The notes: generated by a model from the letters alone, not told the origin. A DNA stretch of 64,000 nucleotides from Maritimibacter sp. DP1N21-5 (GCF_019218295.1 NZ_JAHUZF010000006.1:248001-312000), one strand, 5' to 3'. Numbered from the stretch's first letter, positions 28,575 to 38,122 are shown. A program made the numbers and translations.

Positions 28575-30356
28575 CTAGAGGGGCCAGAAGAACAGGATGG
28601 CAGGGATCGACACCGCCACGACCAGTATTTCCAAGGGCAGCCCCATGCGCCAGTAGTCTCCGAACCTATAGCCACCGGGGCCAAGGATAAGCGTGTTGTT
28701 CTTGTGTCCGATGGGCGTAAGGAAGGCACAGGACGCGGCGACCGCCACGGCCATGAGGAAGGGGTCGGGGTTTCGGTCGAGCGCACCGGCCATCTGGATG
28801 CCCACGGGCGCCGCGACGATGGCGGTTGCGGTGTTGTTGAGCACGTCCGAGAGGGTCATCGTGACGACCATCAGGAGCGTCAGAACCGCCCAGGCCGGAA
28901 GCCCTTGGGTCAGGGAGACAAGGCCGTTCGCGATGAGCTCCGTTCCGCCCGAGTTTTCCAGCGCCGTTCCGAGCGGGATCATCGACCCCAGCAGGACTAC
29001 GACAGGCCATTCCACGTGGTTGTAGATTTCGCGGATCGGGAGGATGCCAAAGAGCACATAGCCCACGACCACGAGCCCCAGTGCCACCGGCAGGATCACG
29101 AACCCGAAACTCGCCGTCGCGACCGCGATCATGAACAGGCCCACGGCAAGGCCGATCTTGGTCTGGTCCGTGACCGCCAGCCCGCGCTCGGCCAAGGGCA
29201 GACAGCCCAGCCATTCTGTCACCGCCGCCTCCTGTCCCGTGGGCACGAGAAGGAGAAGGATATCCCCAGTCTTCACCGGGGTCTTGCCGATCCGGGTCCG
29301 GATCTTGCGCCCCGCCCGTCTGATCCCGAGGATCACCGCATGCCGGCGCCAGTTGAGCCCGATGCCTTGCGCCGTGCGGCCGTTGATCCGGCTGTCCCCC
29401 GTGACGACCACCTCGATCTTGGACAGGCCTGCGCCATCGGCGCGCAGGTTTTCCTCCCGCTTGCCATCGGCGAACTTGAGGTTCTGCGAGGCCCGGAATT
29501 CGTCCAGCGCCTCCGGTGTCGCCTCGATCACCAGCGCGTCGCCGGCCACGATGGTCGTGGTGCGCTGGTTGCCGTAGCGCCGCTTGCCGTCGCGGATCAG
29601 ACCGACGATGAGCACGTCGTCGCTCTCGGCCTGTTCATAGAGCTCCTCGATCCGCTTCCCGACGATCTTGGCGCCCTCCGGCACCACGAGCTCGGAGGTG
29701 TAGTCAGAATATCCCTCCATCGGATCGACCGGCGCACCGCCATCGGTCGCGCGGGGGATCAGCCGCCAGCCGATCGTCGCCACGAAGAGAAGCCCCGCGA
29801 CGGCGGTCACGAAGCCCACCGGCGCGAAGTCGAACATCCGGTAGGGGGCGTCGAGGTATTGGCCCCGGATCGACGCCACGATGATGTTGGGCGGCGTGCC
29901 GATCAGAGTGATCATGCCGCCCAGAATGGTCGCAAAGCTCAGGGGCATCAGCGACAGCCCCGGCGCGCGCCCGGCCTTGCGGCTGGTCTGGATGTCGACC
30001 GGCATGAGAAGGGCCAGCGCCGCGACGTTGTTCATGAAGCCCGAAAGCGCCGCGCCGATGGTGCCCATGATCGCGATATGCGCCCCGAGCCTGCGCCCCG
30101 AGTCCACCATCGTGCGCGTGATGAGCAGGACCGCCCCCGACCGCACCAGCCCCGCCGACACGATCAGGACCAGCGCGACGATGATCGTCGCTTCGTGGCC
30201 GAACCCGGAAAACGCGTCTTCGGTATGGACGACCCCGAGCAGCACCCCCAGCATCAGGGCCGTGAAGGCGATGAGGTCATAGCGGAACTTGCCCCAGAGC
30301 AGCATCGCGAAGACGCCGGCGAAGAGGGCAAACAGGACGATCTGATCGAAACTCAT
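28575..30356 (-). CDS. SLC13/DASS-family transporter with TrkA-C domains
   Basis: Protein of 593 aa. Two transporter halves (about 1-190 and 400-593) flank a cytoplasmic region with two RCK_C/TrkA-C domains (GKRIEELYEQAESDDVLIVGLIRDGKRRYG and the INGRTAQGIGLNWRRHAVILGIRRAGR stretch). The layout is that of the SLC13/ArsB-NhaD superfamily members often annotated as sodium/sulfate or dicarboxylate transporters. The hairpin signatures VNNVAALALLMPV (as FMNNVAALALLMPV) and LIGTPPNIIVAS are visible. Ion and substrate are not set by sequence. A paralogue lies at 31594-33372. Confidence 0.87.
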   Translation of the reverse strand: MSFDQIVLFALFAGVFAMLLWGKFRYDLIAFTALMLGVLLGVVHTEDAFSGFGHEATIIVALVLIVSAGLVRSGAVLLITRTMVDSGRRLGAHIAIMGTIGAALSGFMNNVAALALLMPVDIQTSRKAGRAPGLSLMPLSFATILGGMITLIGTPPNIIVASIRGQYLDAPYRMFDFAPVGFVTAVAGLLFVATIGWRLIPRATDGGAPVDPMEGYSDYTSELVVPEGAKIVGKRIEELYEQAESDDVLIVGLIRDGKRRYGNQRTTTIVAGDALVIEATPEALDEFRASQNLKFADGKREENLRADGAGLSKIEVVVTGDSRINGRTAQGIGLNWRRHAVILGIRRAGRKIRTRIGKTPVKTGDILLLLVPTGQEAAVTEWLGCLPLAERGLAVTDQTKIGLAVGLFMIAVATASFGFVILPVALGLVVVGYVLFGILPIREIYNHVEWPVVVLLGSMIPLGTALENSGGTELIANGLVSLTQGLPAWAVLTLLMVVTMTLSDVLNNTATAIVAAPVGIQMAGALDRNPDPFLMAVAVAASCAFLTPIGHKNNTLILGPGGYRFGDYWRMGLPLEILVVAVSIPAILFFWPL

Positions 30357-30455
30357 GACACAGCCTTAGAGGGGCGAAGGCCCGCAGGGAAGGGACTTCG
30401 GTAATCGCTGTCCCCTGCCTGCGGTTCCGTGTCGGGCGGTGTTAAGGCCGTCTTC

Positions 30456-31049
30456 TCAATGCCATAGGACCGGGATGAGCGAGGCCATGAGCGCCGCCGC
30501 CATGGTCCAGTTGAAGATCGTGAGCCGCCGCGCATCGGTCAGGAAGCGCGCGACCTGACCCCCGAGGACGGTCCAGCAGGACACCGATGGCAGGTTCACC
30601 GCGCCGAAGATGAGCGCGACGGTCACCACCGACAACACGGTGCGGTCGGGCGCATAGAGCGCGATGGCGGAAAGCGCCATGGTCCAGGCCTTGGGATTGA
30701 CCCACTGGAAGGCGGCCGCCTGCAAAAAGGTCATCGGCCGCGCGCCGTTGCGGCCTGAACCGGGCGCGGCGGCATGGGCGATCTTCCACGCGAGCCAGAG
30801 CATGTAGACGAGCGCCACGACCTTCAGCACGCCATGCAGCGCCGGGACAAGGTCGAAGAGCGCCGAGAGCCCGAGACCCACGAGCGCGATCATCAGCGTG
30901 AAGCCAACCCCGATGCCCAGCATATGGGGCAGGCTGCGCCGAAAGCCGAAATTCGCCCCCGACGCCATGAGCATGAGGTTGTTGGGTCCGGGCGTGGCCG
31001 AGGTGACAAGGGCGAAGCCCAGAAGGGCGGGAAGCAGGTCGAGTGTCAT
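30456..31049 (-). CDS. LysE/RhtB-family exporter
   Basis: Protein of 197 aa with six predicted membrane segments, full family length. The LysE/RhtB signature TSATPGPNNLMLMASGANFGFRRSLPHMLGIGVG is at residues ~16-50 and FQWVNPKAWTMAL in the middle. Likely an amino-acid or amine exporter. It is divergent from an Lrp/AsnC regulator gene with a 104-base gap containing a long perfect inverted repeat, the usual arrangement in which the regulator senses the exported amino acid. Confidence 0.92.
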   Translation of the reverse strand: MTLDLLPALLGFALVTSATPGPNNLMLMASGANFGFRRSLPHMLGIGVGFTLMIALVGLGLSALFDLVPALHGVLKVVALVYMLWLAWKIAHAAAPGSGRNGARPMTFLQAAAFQWVNPKAWTMALSAIALYAPDRTVLSVVTVALIFGAVNLPSVSCWTVLGGQVARFLTDARRLTIFNWTMAAALMASLIPVLWH

Positions 31050-31098
31050 GCGTGACGTCCAGCAGGTGGTGATACGCAAGATTTACGTAGAATTTTTG

Positions 31099-31139
31099 GC
31101 GCAGGATTGCAAAGATGGTTAAGGACGACGATCCTGCGC
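31099..31139. promoter_or_regulatory. Inverted repeat in the lysE/Lrp intergenic region, probable Lrp operator
   Basis: GCGCAGGAT (31099-31107) and its exact reverse complement ATCCTGCGC (31131-31139) lie 32 bases apart centre to centre, three helical turns. The second arm is 14 bases before the regulator ATG. The spacing suits the octameric or dimer-of-dimer binding of Lrp/AsnC proteins better than a hairpin. Confidence 0.65.
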
Positions 31140-31153
31140 AATGATTTCAGGAA

Positions 31154-31597
31154 ATGAACGATATAGACCGCCGAATATTGCGCGTGCTCACACGCGACGG
31201 GCGTATCCCGAATACCCAGCTTGCCGATCAGGTGGGCCTGTCCCCCTCGGCCTGTCTGCGCCGGGTCCAGGACCTGGAACGCCGCGGTGTGATCCGGGGC
31301 TACCGGGCCGTGATCGACCCGGCCAAGACGGGTGCCGGCTTCGTCGCCTATCTCATGGTCGGGCTCAACGAACACACGAAGACCGGGCAGGAAGCCTTTG
31401 AGCGCGCCGTGCGCACCAGCCCGGAAGTCCGCGAATGCCACAATATCACAGGCACTTTCGAGTATCTTCTGCGGGTTGAGGTCGCGGACCTCGTCGCCTT
31501 CAAGCGGTTTCACACCGACGTGGTCGGCACGATCGACGGCGTGCGCCAGATCGTGACCCATGTGGTCATGGGCTCGCCCAAGGACGATCGAGGCTAG
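31154..31597 (+). CDS. Lrp/AsnC-family transcriptional regulator
   Basis: Protein of 147 aa. The N-terminal winged-helix block is intact (IDRRILRVLTRDGRIPNTQLADQVGLSPSACLRRVQDLERRGVIRGY), followed by the RAM ligand-binding domain (VRECHNITGTFEYLLRVEVADL). It most likely controls the divergent LysE-type exporter and itself through the inverted repeat at 31099-31139. Its 3' end overlaps the convergent SLC13 gene by four bases. Confidence 0.94.
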   Translation: MNDIDRRILRVLTRDGRIPNTQLADQVGLSPSACLRRVQDLERRGVIRGYRAVIDPAKTGAGFVAYLMVGLNEHTKTGQEAFERAVRTSPEVRECHNITGTFEYLLRVEVADLVAFKRFHTDVVGTIDGVRQIVTHVVMGSPKDDRG

Positions 31598-33372
31598 ATC
31601 GACCAGATCAAGGGAATGACCGCCGACACGATGAGCCCCATGGTCAGGTTCAGGGGAATGCCCACCTTCATGAAATCAGTGAAGCGATAGCCCCCGGGAC
31701 CATAGACGAGCATGTTGGTCTGGTATCCGATGGGCGTGGCGAAGCTGGCCGAGGCGGCGATCATCACGGCGATGACGAGCGGACGCGGGTCGAGCCCGAT
31801 GGCGGTCCCGATCCCGATGGCGATGGGTGTGACCACCACGGCCACGGCGTTGTTGGAGACGAGCTCCGTCAGGATCGAGGTCAGCAGGTAGATCGACCAG
31901 ATGATCAGGAAGGGCGGCAGGCTTTCGATGAAGGGCGCGAGCGCGTCGGCGATCAGGGCCACCGCGCCGGTATGATCGAGCGCCGCCCCGATCGCGAGCA
32001 TCGCGAAGATGAGTGCGAGAAGGTGGCCGTCGACCTGCTGGAACGCCTCGTCGGAATCGATCGCCCCGGTCAGGAGCACGACGGCCACCGCAACGACCGA
32101 AAGAGCGAGGATCGGCGCGACCCCAAGGCCTGCGAGGACCACGATGCCCACCATGGCGGCGATGGCGATGGGCGCATGACCGCGACGAAAGGCCCGCCCC
32201 GAGGGCTTCGCCACATCCACGAGGTCCATGTCCGAGGCGAGTCGCTGGATATCCTCCGGCGCCCCTTCGAGCAGCAGCGTGTCGCCCACCTGCACCACGA
32301 TGTTGTCAAGCTGCTGGCCGATGTTCTGGTTCCGGCGATGCACGGCCAGCGGATAGACCCCGTAGCGACGCCGAAGCCGCATCTGGCCAAGCCGGCGGCC
32401 GATCATCTTGCAGCCGGGGGAAATCAGAACCTCGACGGTGGTGGTTTCGACCGCCGAAATCTGATCCACGCGCTTGAGATCCTTGTTGCGTTGAAGCGAC
32501 AGAAGCTCGGTCATCTGGGTGCGCAGCACGACCCGGTCGCCGACCTGAAGCACCACGTCCTTGAGGTTGCGGCGCAGCGACTCGTCGCCCCGGACCACGT
32601 CGATCAGTCGCACGCCCTCGCGCTTGAAGAGCTGCACGTCGAGCGCTTCGCGGCCGATGAGGTTCGAATCGGGCGGGATGACCGCCTCGGTGAAGAATTT
32701 CTTGCGCGACCGGTCCGAGAGGAGCGTCGCCATCGACGCCCGGTCCGGCAAGAGCTTCGGCCCGATCACGACCATGTAGAGAAGCCCCCAGGCCACGACG
32801 ACGAGGCCAATGGGCGTCACCTCGAAGATCGAGAAGGGTTCGAGCCCCGATTGCCGCGCGACGCCGTCCACGAGCAGGTTCGTCGAGGTGCCGATCAGCG
32901 TCAGCGACCCGCCCATGATCGCGGCATAGGACAGCGGGATGAGGAGTTTTGAGGCTTCCGTCCCCAGCCGGCCCGCGAGCTGGATGAAGACGGGCATCAT
33001 CACGACGACCACGGGTGTATTGTTCACGAAGGCCGAGGAGATGATGACGAAGAGCGTCATGAGGGCGAGCGCGCGTTTGGGCGATTTCGCGGCCTGCTTG
33101 TCGGCCCGATGCGTCACCCAGTCGAGCGCACCGGTCCTGACCAGCGCCCCCATCACGATGAACATGCAGGCAATGGTCCAGGGGGCGGGGTTTGCGAGCA
33201 CGGCGAGGGCCGCGTCATAGGGCAGGATCCCCGTCAGGAGCATGACCGCGACGCCGCCGATGGCCACGACCTCGGTCGGGAAGATCTCGCGGATGAAGAG
33301 CGCGAACATCGCGGCAACGACGGCGAGCGCGACGATGGCTTCGGTGGTTTGGGAAAGTGTCAAGAAGTCCAT
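31594..33372 (-). CDS. SLC13/DASS-family transporter with TrkA-C domains (second copy)
   Basis: Protein of 592 aa with the same architecture and length as the transporter at 28575-30356: N-terminal membrane half with SSAFVNNTPVVVVMMPV and TLIGTSTNLLVDG, two cytoplasmic RCK_C/TrkA-C domains (DRSRKKFFTEAVIPPDSNLIGREA; CKMIGRRLGQMRLRRRYGVYPLAVHRR), and a C-terminal membrane half ending in GYQTNMLVYGPGGYRFTDFMKVG. The substrate is unknown. The two copies differ a lot in sequence, so this looks like an old duplication rather than a recent one. Confidence 0.87.
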   Translation of the reverse strand: MDFLTLSQTTEAIVALAVVAAMFALFIREIFPTEVVAIGGVAVMLLTGILPYDAALAVLANPAPWTIACMFIVMGALVRTGALDWVTHRADKQAAKSPKRALALMTLFVIISSAFVNNTPVVVVMMPVFIQLAGRLGTEASKLLIPLSYAAIMGGSLTLIGTSTNLLVDGVARQSGLEPFSIFEVTPIGLVVVAWGLLYMVVIGPKLLPDRASMATLLSDRSRKKFFTEAVIPPDSNLIGREALDVQLFKREGVRLIDVVRGDESLRRNLKDVVLQVGDRVVLRTQMTELLSLQRNKDLKRVDQISAVETTTVEVLISPGCKMIGRRLGQMRLRRRYGVYPLAVHRRNQNIGQQLDNIVVQVGDTLLLEGAPEDIQRLASDMDLVDVAKPSGRAFRRGHAPIAIAAMVGIVVLAGLGVAPILALSVVAVAVVLLTGAIDSDEAFQQVDGHLLALIFAMLAIGAALDHTGAVALIADALAPFIESLPPFLIIWSIYLLTSILTELVSNNAVAVVVTPIAIGIGTAIGLDPRPLVIAVMIAASASFATPIGYQTNMLVYGPGGYRFTDFMKVGIPLNLTMGLIVSAVIPLIWSI

Positions 33373-33458
33373 GCTGCCCTGCCGCTGGGTCGGTCCACTC
33401 TAGGGGGCGGGGGGAAGCGGGCGCAAGCGACCAATCGTCCCGCTCATGCGCAGATCGC

Positions 33459-34271
33459 TCAGGGCAGAGCCGGAACCAGCCGCCCGCCATCCCGGATCAT
33501 GGCGATATCGACGGCGCGCCCGGTCTTGTCGTCGGTTTCGACATAGAGCCCTGACAGCGTCGCCTCCTCGTTCGCGGGAGAGAAGCGTGATTTCACCATG
33601 CCGGTGGCGAAGCGGCGCAGCGGCTCCGCTTTGTCCATGCCGATCACGGAATGATAGTCCCCGCACATCCCCGCGTCGGTGAGATAGGCAGTGCCCCCGG
33701 GCAGGATCATCGCATCCGCCGTGGGCACATGGGTATGGGTTCCGACGACGACGCTGGCGCGGCCGTCAAGAAAATGACCCATCGCCATCTTCTCGGACGT
33801 CGCCTCGCAATGGACGTCGACCAGAACCGCCTGCACCGCGCCGCCCAGCGTCAGTGGACGAAGCGCGGCCTCGATATTGCCGAAGGGGTCTTCGAAGGCA
33901 CGTTTCATGAAGACATTGCCCAGGATCTGCGCCACCGCGATCCGGCGCCCGCGATGGTCCTCGTAGACACGCACGCCGCGTCCCGGGGCGCCTTTGGCGA
34001 AGTTGAGCGGGCGGATGATCCGCGGTTCCTTGTCGATGTATCCCAGCATGTCCTTCTGGTCGAAGGCATGGTCGCCCAGCGTGATCACATCGGCACCCGC
34101 CTCGAAGATCACCTTGGCATGGGCCTCCGAAAGGCCGACGCCGGAGGTTGCGTTTTCGCCGTTCACCACCACGAAATCGAGCGCGAGGCGGTCGCGCAGG
34201 GCGGGCAGACGCTCCGTGACCGCCTTGCGGCCCGCGCGTCCCATGACATCGCCGAGAAAGAGTATTTTCAT
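33459..34271 (-). CDS. ymdB: YmdB/TIGR00282-family metallophosphoesterase
   Basis: Protein of 270 aa, full-length for the family. Metal-binding residues appear in FLGDVMGRAGR, VNGENATSG, LGDHAFDQKD, VDVHCEATSEK and VGTHTHVPTAD. The Bacillus homologue hydrolyses cyclic nucleotides and influences biofilm and RNA turnover; the alphaproteobacterial role is not known to me. It is the last gene of mgtE-fthC-ymdB (75 bases after fthC). Confidence 0.93.
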   Translation of the reverse strand: MKILFLGDVMGRAGRKAVTERLPALRDRLALDFVVVNGENATSGVGLSEAHAKVIFEAGADVITLGDHAFDQKDMLGYIDKEPRIIRPLNFAKGAPGRGVRVYEDHRGRRIAVAQILGNVFMKRAFEDPFGNIEAALRPLTLGGAVQAVLVDVHCEATSEKMAMGHFLDGRASVVVGTHTHVPTADAMILPGGTAYLTDAGMCGDYHSVIGMDKAEPLRRFATGMVKSRFSPANEEATLSGLYVETDDKTGRAVDIAMIRDGGRLVPALP

Positions 34272-34346
34272 GGGGGATGTGACTAGGCGCGCTGCGTGCC
34301 GAGCGCAAGAACCTTCGCATCTGCCAGTGGCTCTTCACTCGGCCGG

Positions 34347-34901
34347 TCAGAACCGCAGGATGCCCGCCTCGGTCACGATCATGTCGAGCGGTTGGTCGGT
34401 CGGCTCGAGTGGCACGGAAGCGACCTCCTGCGCGCCATAGGCATAGCCGATCGCGATCGTCCGGCGTTGGCGCCGCAGTACCTCGAGCGTCCGGTCATAG
34501 AAGCCACCGCCATAGCCAAGACGCCCCCCGTTTCGGTCGAAGGCGACGAGCGGCACGATGAGCACTTCGGGCACCACGTCCTCGCCGTCGATCGGCACAT
34601 CCGCGCCAAAGGCACCGGCGGCGGTCGCCACGTCGGGGGACCAGCCCCGGAACGTCAGCGGCGTGTGCTTCGCCGCGACCACGGGCACGCCGACGGGTCC
34701 GAAGGCGGCAAACTTGGCCATCACGGGGATCGGCGACACCTCGGTCCGGATCGGAAGGTAACCCGCGATGGGGCGCCCCCGGAACGGCCCCAGTGCAAGG
34801 GCAAGGTTTTCCTGTGCGAGCGCGTCCAGACTGGCATTATGTGCCTGTTCCCGCCGGATGAAGGCGGCGGCGCGGACTTGTCTTTTTTCGACATCCTTCA
34901 C
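34347..34901 (-). CDS. fthC: 5-formyltetrahydrofolate cyclo-ligase
   Basis: Protein of 184 aa that converts 5-formyl-THF to 5,10-methenyl-THF with ATP. The family motif LVAFDRNGGRLGYGGGFYDRTL is at the C-terminal side, as is the ARRRQIAIGYAYGAQEV-type segment. It begins with a GTG that overlaps the mgtE stop (GTGA), so translation is coupled. The N terminus VEKRQVRAAAFIRREQ is slightly shorter than in E. coli. No 6S RNA is recognisable beside it. Confidence 0.93.
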   Translation of the reverse strand: MKDVEKRQVRAAAFIRREQAHNASLDALAQENLALALGPFRGRPIAGYLPIRTEVSPIPVMAKFAAFGPVGVPVVAAKHTPLTFRGWSPDVATAAGAFGADVPIDGEDVVPEVLIVPLVAFDRNGGRLGYGGGFYDRTLEVLRRQRRTIAIGYAYGAQEVASVPLEPTDQPLDMIVTEAGILRF

Positions 34902-36292
34902 AGCAATACCGCCCCTGCGAGCCCCAGAAATGCGAAAAATCCAACAACGTCAGTTACGGTCGTGACGAAAGCGCCGGATGCCAGCGCCGGGTCCACGCCA
35001 AGCTTGTCGAGCACCACGGGGATCAGCACGCCGGCCAGTCCCGCGATGACGAGGTTGATCACCATGGCGATTCCGATGACCACGCCGAGCATCGGCGTTC
35101 CGAACCACAGTGCACCGACGATGCCCATGGCCACGGCGAAGACCACGCCGTTGATCAGCCCCACGGTCGCCTCCCGCCGGATCACGCGCATCACGTTCGA
35201 GGAGGTGAGGTCGCGTGTGGCCAGCGCGCGCACGGCGACGGTGAGCGACTGGGTCCCGGCGTTGCCGCCCATCGAGGCGACGATGGGCATCAGCACGGCG
35301 AGCGCCACGAAGCCCGCGATGACATGTTCGAACTGGTCGATGACCAGCGAGGCGAGGATCGCAGTCACAAGGTTCACGGCGAGCCAGGGGAAGCGCCCGC
35401 GCACGGTTTCCATCACCCGATCCGACAGGCTCGATTCCCCGACGCCCGCCAGGCGCAGGATGTCCTCTTCGTGTTCCTCGTCCAGAATGGCCATGGCGTC
35501 GTCGATGGTGATGACGCCCACGAGCCGGTCGTCCTCGTCTACCACCGGGGCCGAAATGATGTGATACTGGTTGAAGGCATAGGCCACGTCGCCTTCTTCC
35601 TGAAGCACCGGGATCGTGCGGAAGCTGTCTTCCGTGATCTCGGCCAGCGGCACCGTGCGCGCCGAGGACATGATCCGGCCGAGCGTCACGTAACCCGTCG
35701 GGCGCATCCGGGGGTCGACAAGGATGACGTGGTAGAACTGATCGGGCAGTTCCTCGGCACCGCGCATGAAGTCGATGATCTCGCCCACGGTCCAATGCTC
35801 GGGCGCCACCACCATCTCGCGCTGCATGAGACGGCCGGCGGAATATTCCGGATACGACAGCGATTGCTGGACCGCGACCCGGTCGGCGGCTTCGAGCGAC
35901 TTCAGAATCGCTTCCTGCTGCGGCTCGTCGAGGTCTTCCAGAAGGTCGACGACATCGTCGGTCTCGAGTTCGCGGACGGCGTCGGCCAGCACCTCGGGGT
36001 GGAGGACCTCGATGACGTCCTCGCGGATGCTCTCGTCGAGTTCGGACAGGATGTCGCCGTCGAATTCGCGCCCGTAGAGTTGGACCAGCCGGGTCCGCGT
36101 GTCGTCGTCCACCTGTTCCAGAAGGTCGGCGATGTCGGCGGGGTGCAGCGGATCGAGCGCGTCGATCAGCGCCTGCGCGTCGCCCGCTTCGACGGCGTCG
36201 AGCGCCGGTTGCACCTGATCGCGCTCGAGCCTGTAGTCGCTGTCAGCGGCGGCTTCGGTCTCTTCTTCGACGATGTCCCGGTCTTCCGCCAT
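34898..36292 (-). CDS. mgtE: MgtE-family magnesium transporter
   Basis: Protein of 464 aa. Order: an acidic N-terminal MgtE_N superhelical domain (LIDALDPLHPADIADLLEQ), a CBS pair (VDPRMRPTGYVTLGRIM; VVDEDDRLVGVITIDDAMAI), then five membrane segments with the pore signature MPIVASMGGNAGTQSLTV. Start taken at 36292 with CAGGAGAGG upstream; the frame continues further but without a ribosome site. It takes up Mg2+ (and possibly Co2+) with CBS-based gating. First gene of mgtE-fthC-ymdB; the 131-base gap to guaD shows no Mg riboswitch that I can see. Confidence 0.95.
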   Translation of the reverse strand: MAEDRDIVEEETEAAADSDYRLERDQVQPALDAVEAGDAQALIDALDPLHPADIADLLEQVDDDTRTRLVQLYGREFDGDILSELDESIREDVIEVLHPEVLADAVRELETDDVVDLLEDLDEPQQEAILKSLEAADRVAVQQSLSYPEYSAGRLMQREMVVAPEHWTVGEIIDFMRGAEELPDQFYHVILVDPRMRPTGYVTLGRIMSSARTVPLAEITEDSFRTIPVLQEEGDVAYAFNQYHIISAPVVDEDDRLVGVITIDDAMAILDEEHEEDILRLAGVGESSLSDRVMETVRGRFPWLAVNLVTAILASLVIDQFEHVIAGFVALAVLMPIVASMGGNAGTQSLTVAVRALATRDLTSSNVMRVIRREATVGLINGVVFAVAMGIVGALWFGTPMLGVVIGIAMVINLVIAGLAGVLIPVVLDKLGVDPALASGAFVTTVTDVVGFFAFLGLAGAVLL

Positions 36293-36423
36293 GGTGCACC
36301 TCTCCTGTTCGGCTGGGACCATAGGGGAGCGCACGCGTGTGGCAAGTGCAAACCCGTGGACGATTGTTGCGCTGCGGCATAGTCTTCGTCGGTAGACCAA
36401 ACAGGCGGCATAAGGGACGGCGC

Positions 36424-37731
36424 ATGAAACTACTTCTCGGGCAGACCCTGTCCTTTCACCGCGACCCGTTCGAGGGCGCGCCAGAAGATGCGGCGCGGTG
36501 GGAACCTCAGGGTGCCGTGGCCGTGGATGAGGGCAGGATCATTGCCGTCGGCCCGGCCGAGACCCTGCGCGCCCGATACGGCGACGCTCTGGTCGAGGAT
36601 CACGGCAGAGGGCTCATCCTGCCGGGTTTCGTCGATGCCCATGTGCATTATCCCCAGACCGGGATCATCGCGAGCTGGGGCAAGCGGCTCATCGACTGGT
36701 TGAACAGCTATACCTTTCCCGAAGAGGCACGTTTCGGAGATGCAGATTACGCGCGCGGCGCGGCATCGCGATATTTCGACCTCGTCCTTTCTCATGGCAC
36801 CACCACCACGGTCAGCTACTGCACGATCCACCCGGAAAGCGTCGATGCCTATTTTTCCGAGGCGGCGGCGCGGAACATGCGCGTTTATGGCGGCAAGACC
36901 TGCATGGACCGCAATGCCCCCGACAATCTGCGCGACACGGCGCAGACGGCCTATGACCAGTCGAAAGCGCTTCTTGAGCGCTGGCATGGGGTCGGGCGCG
37001 CGGAATACGTCGTGACCCCGCGCTTCGCGCCGACCTCGACGTCCGATCAGTTGGCCGCGCTGGGTGCGCTTTGGGCCGAGCACCCGGAGTGCCTCATGCA
37101 GACCCATCTGTCTGAACAGGTCGAAGAGATCGACTGGGTCATGGGCATGTTCCCCGAGGCGCGCGATTACCTCGACATCTACGACCGTTTAGGCCTGTTG
37201 GGCGAGGGCGCGCTCATGGGGCATGCGATCCATCTTTCGGGCCGGGAACGTGACCGGCTGCGCGAGGTGGGCGCGAGCCTCATCCATTGCCCGACGTCCA
37301 ACACCTTCATCGGCTCGGGGCTTTTCGACATGGCAGGGCTGAAGGCCGAGGGTCAGCGCATCGGGCTCGCCACCGATACCGGAGGGGGCTCGTCTTTCTC
37401 CATGCTGCGCACGATGGCTGCGGCCTATGAGGTTGGCCAGTTGCGCGGGCGGCCTCTGCATCCATCCGAGCTTCTATGGCTTGCGACAGCGGGGTCGGCG
37501 GAGGCGATCCGCGCGGGCGACCGGATCGGGCGGCTTGCCGAGGGGTTCGAGGCCGACCTCGTCGTGCTCGACCTCGCTTCCACGCCGGGGATTTCCCAGC
37601 GCTCCGAGCGGGCCGAGGATATCTGGGAAGCGGTCTTCCCGACCATCATGATGGGCGACGATCGCGCGGTGGCGGCGACCTATGTCGCGGGCGAGAAGAT
37701 GTCGCGCATCGAGGTCAGCCCCGGAAAATGA
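36424..37731 (+). CDS. guaD: Guanine deaminase
   Basis: Protein of 435 aa, amidohydrolase family. Zinc ligands appear in PGFVDAHVHYPQTG (HxH), LMQTHLSEQVEEIDW (His and Glu), GALMGHAIHLS and LATDTGGGSSFSML (Asp). It hydrolyses guanine to xanthine and ammonia in purine breakdown. Start at ATG 36424. Divergent from mgtE and convergent, with a 17-base overlap, with the DMT gene. No xanthine dehydrogenase genes are in view. Confidence 0.94.
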   Translation: MKLLLGQTLSFHRDPFEGAPEDAARWEPQGAVAVDEGRIIAVGPAETLRARYGDALVEDHGRGLILPGFVDAHVHYPQTGIIASWGKRLIDWLNSYTFPEEARFGDADYARGAASRYFDLVLSHGTTTTVSYCTIHPESVDAYFSEAAARNMRVYGGKTCMDRNAPDNLRDTAQTAYDQSKALLERWHGVGRAEYVVTPRFAPTSTSDQLAALGALWAEHPECLMQTHLSEQVEEIDWVMGMFPEARDYLDIYDRLGLLGEGALMGHAIHLSGRERDRLREVGASLIHCPTSNTFIGSGLFDMAGLKAEGQRIGLATDTGGGSSFSMLRTMAAAYEVGQLRGRPLHPSELLWLATAGSAEAIRAGDRIGRLAEGFEADLVVLDLASTPGISQRSERAEDIWEAVFPTIMMGDDRAVAATYVAGEKMSRIEVSPGK

Positions 37732-38062
37732 AGGCGGCGCCCGTGGCGATCAGGGTGAATCCGGCGGCATGATTCCAGCCCAGGGGTTCCTTGAGCACGA
37801 CAACCGAGAAACCCGCAAAGACCACGAGGGTGATGACCTCCTGGATGGTCTTGAGTTGCGCGGCGGAGTAGACCGCGTGACCGATCCGGTTTGCGGGCAC
37901 CGCGAGGCAATATTCGAAGAATGCGATGCCCCAACTGGCGAGGATGACGAGCAGGAGCGGCGCGGCCTTGACCGTGAGGTGGCCATACCAGGCCAGAGTC
38001 ATGAAGACGTTCGAGAGCGAGAGCAGAAGGATGGGCAGGAGGGCGGAGGCCGTGGGCGACAT
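37715..38062 (-). CDS. DMT family protein (DUF486)
   Basis: Protein of 115 aa with four predicted membrane segments, matching the DUF486/DMT small family (SLSNVFMTLAWYGHL, WGIAFFEYCLAVPANRIGHAVYSAAQLKTIQEVITL). It probably works as a dimer like the small multidrug resistance proteins. Substrate unknown. The start at 38062 is preferred; the longer upstream frame lacks support. Confidence 0.9.
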   Translation of the reverse strand: MSPTASALLPILLLSLSNVFMTLAWYGHLTVKAAPLLLVILASWGIAFFEYCLAVPANRIGHAVYSAAQLKTIQEVITLVVFAGFSVVVLKEPLGWNHAAGFTLIATGAAFIFRG

Positions 38063-38122
38063 GATGGATTCCCGTGGTGAACCTCGCAACAATCTCCCCG
38101 GGCGTGATGCCGTCAAGGGGTG

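Noticed and set aside
34272..34346. 6S RNA beside fthC
   Set aside because: The 75-base gap is too short for 6S RNA, and no suitable hairpin is seen.
36293..36423. Magnesium riboswitch before mgtE
   Set aside because: 131 bases shared with guaD; no recognisable conserved stem set.
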